Assembly: GCA_050084515.1 (NCBI GenBank)
Contig: CM114271.1
Location: forward strand, 60,698,001-60,762,000
DNA length: 64,000 nt
Source of the DNA: Blasia pusilla
Lineage: Eukaryota > Marchantiophyta > Marchantiopsida > Blasiales
Direction of reading: 5' to 3'
This document shows, piece by piece, positions 60,661 through 64,000 of the stretch. The position numbers and the translations under genes are program-made. The stretch's first letter is position 1. The number at the start of each line of letters is the position of its first letter. The notes beneath the pieces were generated by a model. That model did not search any database. It was given only the letters and a program-made list of their open reading frames with translations, and was not told the origin of the DNA.

Positions 60661-62280
60661 ACCACTCTGGGTAAACCCTCAAGAGCTACTCTCAGGTCCA
60701 CTACCTCGCCTCTCAAAATCCTGAATGGACGCCGTGATGGCCCTTGTGCCCCCTCTCACACGATCACTCTCAACCTCGCGAGTAATCCCTCAATCACTCA
60801 TCCCAAACATGCGGCACTCGATCTATACTCTCCCTCCCCGAGACGTGTAACGTGCGACAACAAGCGGCGTGGTGCAGCAAATCGACCATGCCATCATCTC
60901 ATCGATAACCTACCCTCAACTCCGGACATCCCACACAGGTCTATGTCCCCTAAACCACATACATAAATGATGCTCTCAGCATCCACACAACCCAATATCC
61001 CCAAATAAACTAACCAAATCCCAGAATCCCTCACGCGTGCAGGGTAAAGGACCAGAATGGGTAACTTGAACACATGTTGATGTTGCTCCTCAACAACTGC
61101 AAATCTCAACCCCAACTCGGTCGTGGAGAAAACTCCTCCAATCAGCAAGTCATACTCCTCCCGTACTGACGCTGCTCAAAACTCCTCGATAGACAGTGCG
61201 GTTGCAACAAAACAGTGCGGCATTGCAGGCGGCACGGAATAGCTACGAACGGCACGGCCCTAGATGGTGGGATGCGGCACTCGGCGGCATACCCTCCTCA
61301 ATCAACAATAAACCCACAATGTGCTCCACAATGACGGTGCGGATCCGCGATCGAGACGATGCGGTGCGGCCACGAGCGGCACGGCATGGCAATCGGCGGC
61401 GCGTTGCGGCTACGGGCGTCACGGCATGGTACTCGACCATCGTCGAGCGGCTACCAATCACAACATAGCAGTATGAAATCAAAACTCAAACACCATAACC
61501 GGAGGTCATCGGCCATCACTGGTTGACGATGAAACTTCGATGACGGTGGCAGCCAAAACAAAGTACGTGGTGGCAACGCAAGTCAGAAAATCAACGAACG
61601 TCGTGGAAGACCCTCCTTTCCGTAATGGCGGAAATGGCAACCAGAGGGTAGACAACGGCCAAATACGGCTCTGAGCAACGTTCGGCAACAACAACAGCCG
61701 ACAGTGGCCAGTGGCCAGTGGACATTGGACCGTTGATGGTGACGGTTGAACGTTGACCGGTGATGGTGACTATGACGGCAATGGCCGCCGCTGGCGTGGC
61801 GGATGGTTTAGGGTTTGAACAATTTAACCCTAAAAATTTCCTAGCAATGGCAATTTTGCAAGATTGACCATAACTTTTTACTCGCAACTCCAAATTGCGC
61901 AGCATTTCTTGCATAATGTGCACAACTTCAAAATCTATGAAAAGGTCAAAAAATATTTGGAATTAAATATTCTTGTAAAAACTGACGGGGATTATTGTAA
62001 AGCCCAATGTTTCTTTCTCCTACACAAAATTCGGCAGCGCTTCCACGCTGATTTCTCCCAACCAAAATGTAAAACCTGTAAAAATAAAAATCAGCAAGCT
62101 ACATGGTGCTTCTGAGAGTAACGGAATGGGGCAACCTGTCCCCATAATCAATCCCTATCAGAAATTGGGCAGCGCTTTCGCGCGCCACTCCTCCACACGA
62201 AAAATTGGCAAATGCAAAGAACAATCAAAGCAGCCGTTGCTCCGGTGAGCACTCCCATCAGCCGCTGAACGGGGAACACG
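60661..62280 (-). other. 5' leader region of gypsy copy 2, rearranged
   Basis: No coding domain is recognised. 61190-61440 is rich in repeated GGCACGGC words, and 61690-61760 has GTGGCCAGTGGCCAGTGG-type repeats. This is where the 5' LTR end, primer-binding site and leader should be. The expected LTR end GCGCACGACA was not found, so the region has probably been rearranged or has diverged. Confidence 0.45.
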
Positions 62281-62877
62281 GTCCCCAACTTGCAAAAATA
62301 GGGAGTGACCAGCGAGTTCCCCCATGAAGCTCTCTCACTCTCTCATTCTCTCATTCTCTCTTTGTAAAGTAAGATCCAATCTCTCTCTACACCATCTCAC
62401 ACCATAGCTCTCAAAGGTATGCACTCTCTCTAATGTCAAACTAAACCCACTCTCCTAATGAGGGGCTTGGGTTACACTCACAAGGCAAGGGACCATAGCT
62501 CGCCGCCTCATGCCAAGAGGTTCAACAAAGAGAGAATGAGCTCTCAAGCTCTCTCCCCTTGAGGTATACCCCTCCCCTCTCCCAAACTCTCTCCATGGTA
62601 ATCTATTCTCCCAAGTCACCTCCTTGGTTCTTGACCTGATGTAGGAGGTCAAGGGCCACTTACCAAAAATAGAAAGTTGATCATATACTCAAAATGGTAC
62701 TTACCTAAACTAGTAAGTTGCTCAATATGGCTCCAAATGAGCCGAAACGAAGGGGAAACCTACTCTCTCACGTTTCCCGCGGCCTCAGCAGGTCATCTTC
62801 GACCTACTGAGCTTGTCCTCCACTACTCATGAAGGCGCTCTACTAGATCTCACCGATCTATCCTAAAAGACGTGACA
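62281..62877 (-). repeat. Candidate 5' LTR (U3 side) of gypsy copy 2
   Basis: On the minus strand it starts TGTCACGTCT, then has GATCGGTGAGATCTA where LTR C has GATAGGTTGAGATCTA. The right edge at 62877 is set by this match and by the ATGT duplication. The inner boundary is a guess from LTR length. Beyond the first 40 bases similarity to LTRs A and C is weak. Confidence 0.6.
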
Positions 62878-62881
62878 ATGT

Positions 62882-63379
62882 GTTGGGGAGGAAATATACA
62901 AATTCAAGTAGGCAAGCACATTGAGAATTAGATGTATATTGAGGAGTGGGGTTAGAGGAGTTGGAGGACACGCATGTGCATATAACATACACTCCTTGGG
63001 TATCAACTCAAGGGGAGAGACAAGGCTTGCATGCATGAGCAACATGAATCTCATCAAAATTCGTATCAGCATGGACGTCGACATGATATTGCCATATTGG
63101 GCCTTATAACATAACACATTTACGAGGAAAACTTGTTGATTTTTGCGAAGGGTTTGAAAATCCATAATCTCCACCATATGGGTTCTAGACTTCATTTTGA
63201 GTTTTTTCGACCATGCATGGGTTGGGATCAAGTGTCAATATATTCGAGGGGGAAAATCTATGGTTTATGGGCGTATTTGAGGTAATTAAAATTATAGACA
63301 TACTTTATAAATCATCAAGTAATCCCTCTTGCATTTTTTGAACTTTCTTTTTCTTATGGGTAAGTCAAATTGTTTACAA
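62882..63379. other. Unidentified stretch between gypsy element and CACTA 3' part
   Basis: No domain recognised; probably interior of the split CACTA element. A 122-codon minus-strand frame (62863-63231) has no known similarity. Confidence 0.4.
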
Positions 63380-63705
63380 TTGATATAGGACGAGGAGTTA
63401 TAAGTCTACCATCGTGGCCCCAAGGAGACAGATGGGGCTATGATAGTAACATGGTTGGTGAAGGTTATGCCACCATCTCTTACAATGGATGAATTCCATT
63501 GGCTACTCCATTTGGTAAGGGAGGTACTTATATATGGTAGGTCCTATATCCTACAATTAGAAGTATACACTTTGTGGAGCGCTACATGGGTAGATTGAAG
63601 GGATTCATTCATAACAAAGCTTGGATGGCACGTAGTGTGGCGGAGAGATACTTGCTTTCAATTCTATACTCGATAATGTCACTTAGAGGGTGTAATACAT
63701 AATGT
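63380..63705 (+). pseudogene. CACTA TNP2-type transposase relic, 3' part
   Basis: Reads MDEFHWLLHLVREVLIYG and, after a frameshift, VERYMGRLKGFIHNKAW with AERYLLSIL. This matches the TNP2 C-terminal order in which a VHLxxEVxxxGPV segment is followed by ERYMGxLKxxVRN. Together with 50440-52010 it suggests one transposase gene split by the gypsy insertion. Confidence 0.75.
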
Positions 63706-63716
63706 GTATATAAAAC

Positions 63717-64000
63717 TGCTAAAAAAGCATAATTGGTGGGATACGACTCTCACACTCACATTCCATTTACCATTTACCGATTACGATGGAGAATGAGATT
63801 TTGCAATGAGACAATGAGTGGAGGCTGGTCCCCTTCTCAATTATGTAGGATATGTACAAGATACCTTAACCTTAATCTTAATCATAGTCTTGAGTTTAGA
63901 CTAATTGTGATTAACTAACCCTAGTTAAGATAATCAGCAAGATTAAGCTTTCCTACTTTGTGTGAGTACCAAAAGTATCAGTTCGAGTGTCCAATGAGCT
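63717..64000 (-). repeat. Second Ty1/copia LTR, running to the window end
   Basis: From 63717 (TGCTAAAAAAGCATAATTGG) the sequence matches the LTR at 31258 (TGCGAAAGAAGCATAATTGG), including TGAGTGGAGG and CCCCTTCTCAATTAT. The match fades near 63945, so it may be a solo LTR or the 3' LTR of an element continuing beyond the window. Confidence 0.7.

Larger units (their letters stand above)
53467..62877 (-). mobile_element. Ty3/gypsy element encoding a DNA methyltransferase and a PHD finger (copy 2)
   Basis: The 9411-base element is flanked by ATGT on both sides (53463-53466 and 62878-62881). On the minus strand it starts TGTCACGTCT, as do LTRs A and C (TGTCACATCT), and ends GCGCACGACA. Transcript order: gag, protease, cytosine-5 methyltransferase, reverse transcriptase, RNase H, integrase, PHD finger, G-run, LTR tail. 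Reverse transcriptase before integrase makes it Ty3/gypsy. Stops, frameshifts, a gag deletion and a rearranged 5' region show it is inactive. It splits the CACTA relic. Confidence 0.88.

Noticed and set aside
53467-62877. Idea that the methyltransferase is a host gene disrupted by a retrotransposon
   Set aside because: It lies in frame with reverse transcriptase, has no introns, and occupies the same place in a second diverged copy.

Overview
The window looks like nuclear DNA of a land plant, and I lean towards a bryophyte-grade genome. The reasons are three genes with clean spliceosomal introns (one of a plant-type P/U cyclin), AT-rich intergenic DNA, and many decayed Ty1/copia, Ty3/gypsy and CACTA elements. 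The species cannot be fixed from sequence alone. No rRNA, tRNA, CRISPR array or prokaryotic operon was recognised.

Layout. 1-1874: a two-exon P/U-type cyclin (+). 1875-5360: GC-richer DNA with no recognisable gene, containing a 19-bp-arm hairpin and simple repeats. 5783-9050: LTRs and a truncated Ty3/gypsy element (-) with gag, protease and the start of a cytosine-5 DNA methyltransferase. 9050-13900: AT-rich repeats. 13915-27629: a 21-exon gene (-) for a 910-residue ERMP1-like M28 metallopeptidase; its splice junctions were resolved one by one and give a continuous frame. 30700-30895: a third, highly decayed gypsy fragment (+), the PHD-finger end. 31258-35392: a dead Ty1/copia element (-). 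39814-44487: an eight-exon gene (+) for a 703-residue OCRE/G-patch protein related to AGGF1. 48000-48900: an unidentified GC-rich block. 50440-63705: a nested cluster. A CACTA (TNP2-type) transposase relic is interrupted by a solo gypsy LTR (50788-51405, duplication TCAT) and then by a 9.4-kb gypsy element (53467-62877, duplication ATGT). A second copia LTR begins at 63717.

Most interesting content. The 9.4-kb gypsy element encodes, in transcript order, gag with two zinc knuckles, an aspartic protease, a Dnmt3-like cytosine-5 DNA methyltransferase, reverse transcriptase, RNase H, integrase and a C-terminal PHD finger. A DNA-methylation writer and a histone-tail-type reader are thus packed into one retrotransposon polyprotein. 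The truncated copy at 6.4-9 kb has the methyltransferase in the same place, and the relic at 30.7 kb has the same PHD end, so both belong to a family and are not one-off captures. All copies here are broken by stops and frameshifts.

The three host genes (cell-cycle cyclin, ER membrane peptidase, nuclear RNA-processing-type protein) have no evident functional link. They are separated by transposon DNA and each is transcribed on its own.
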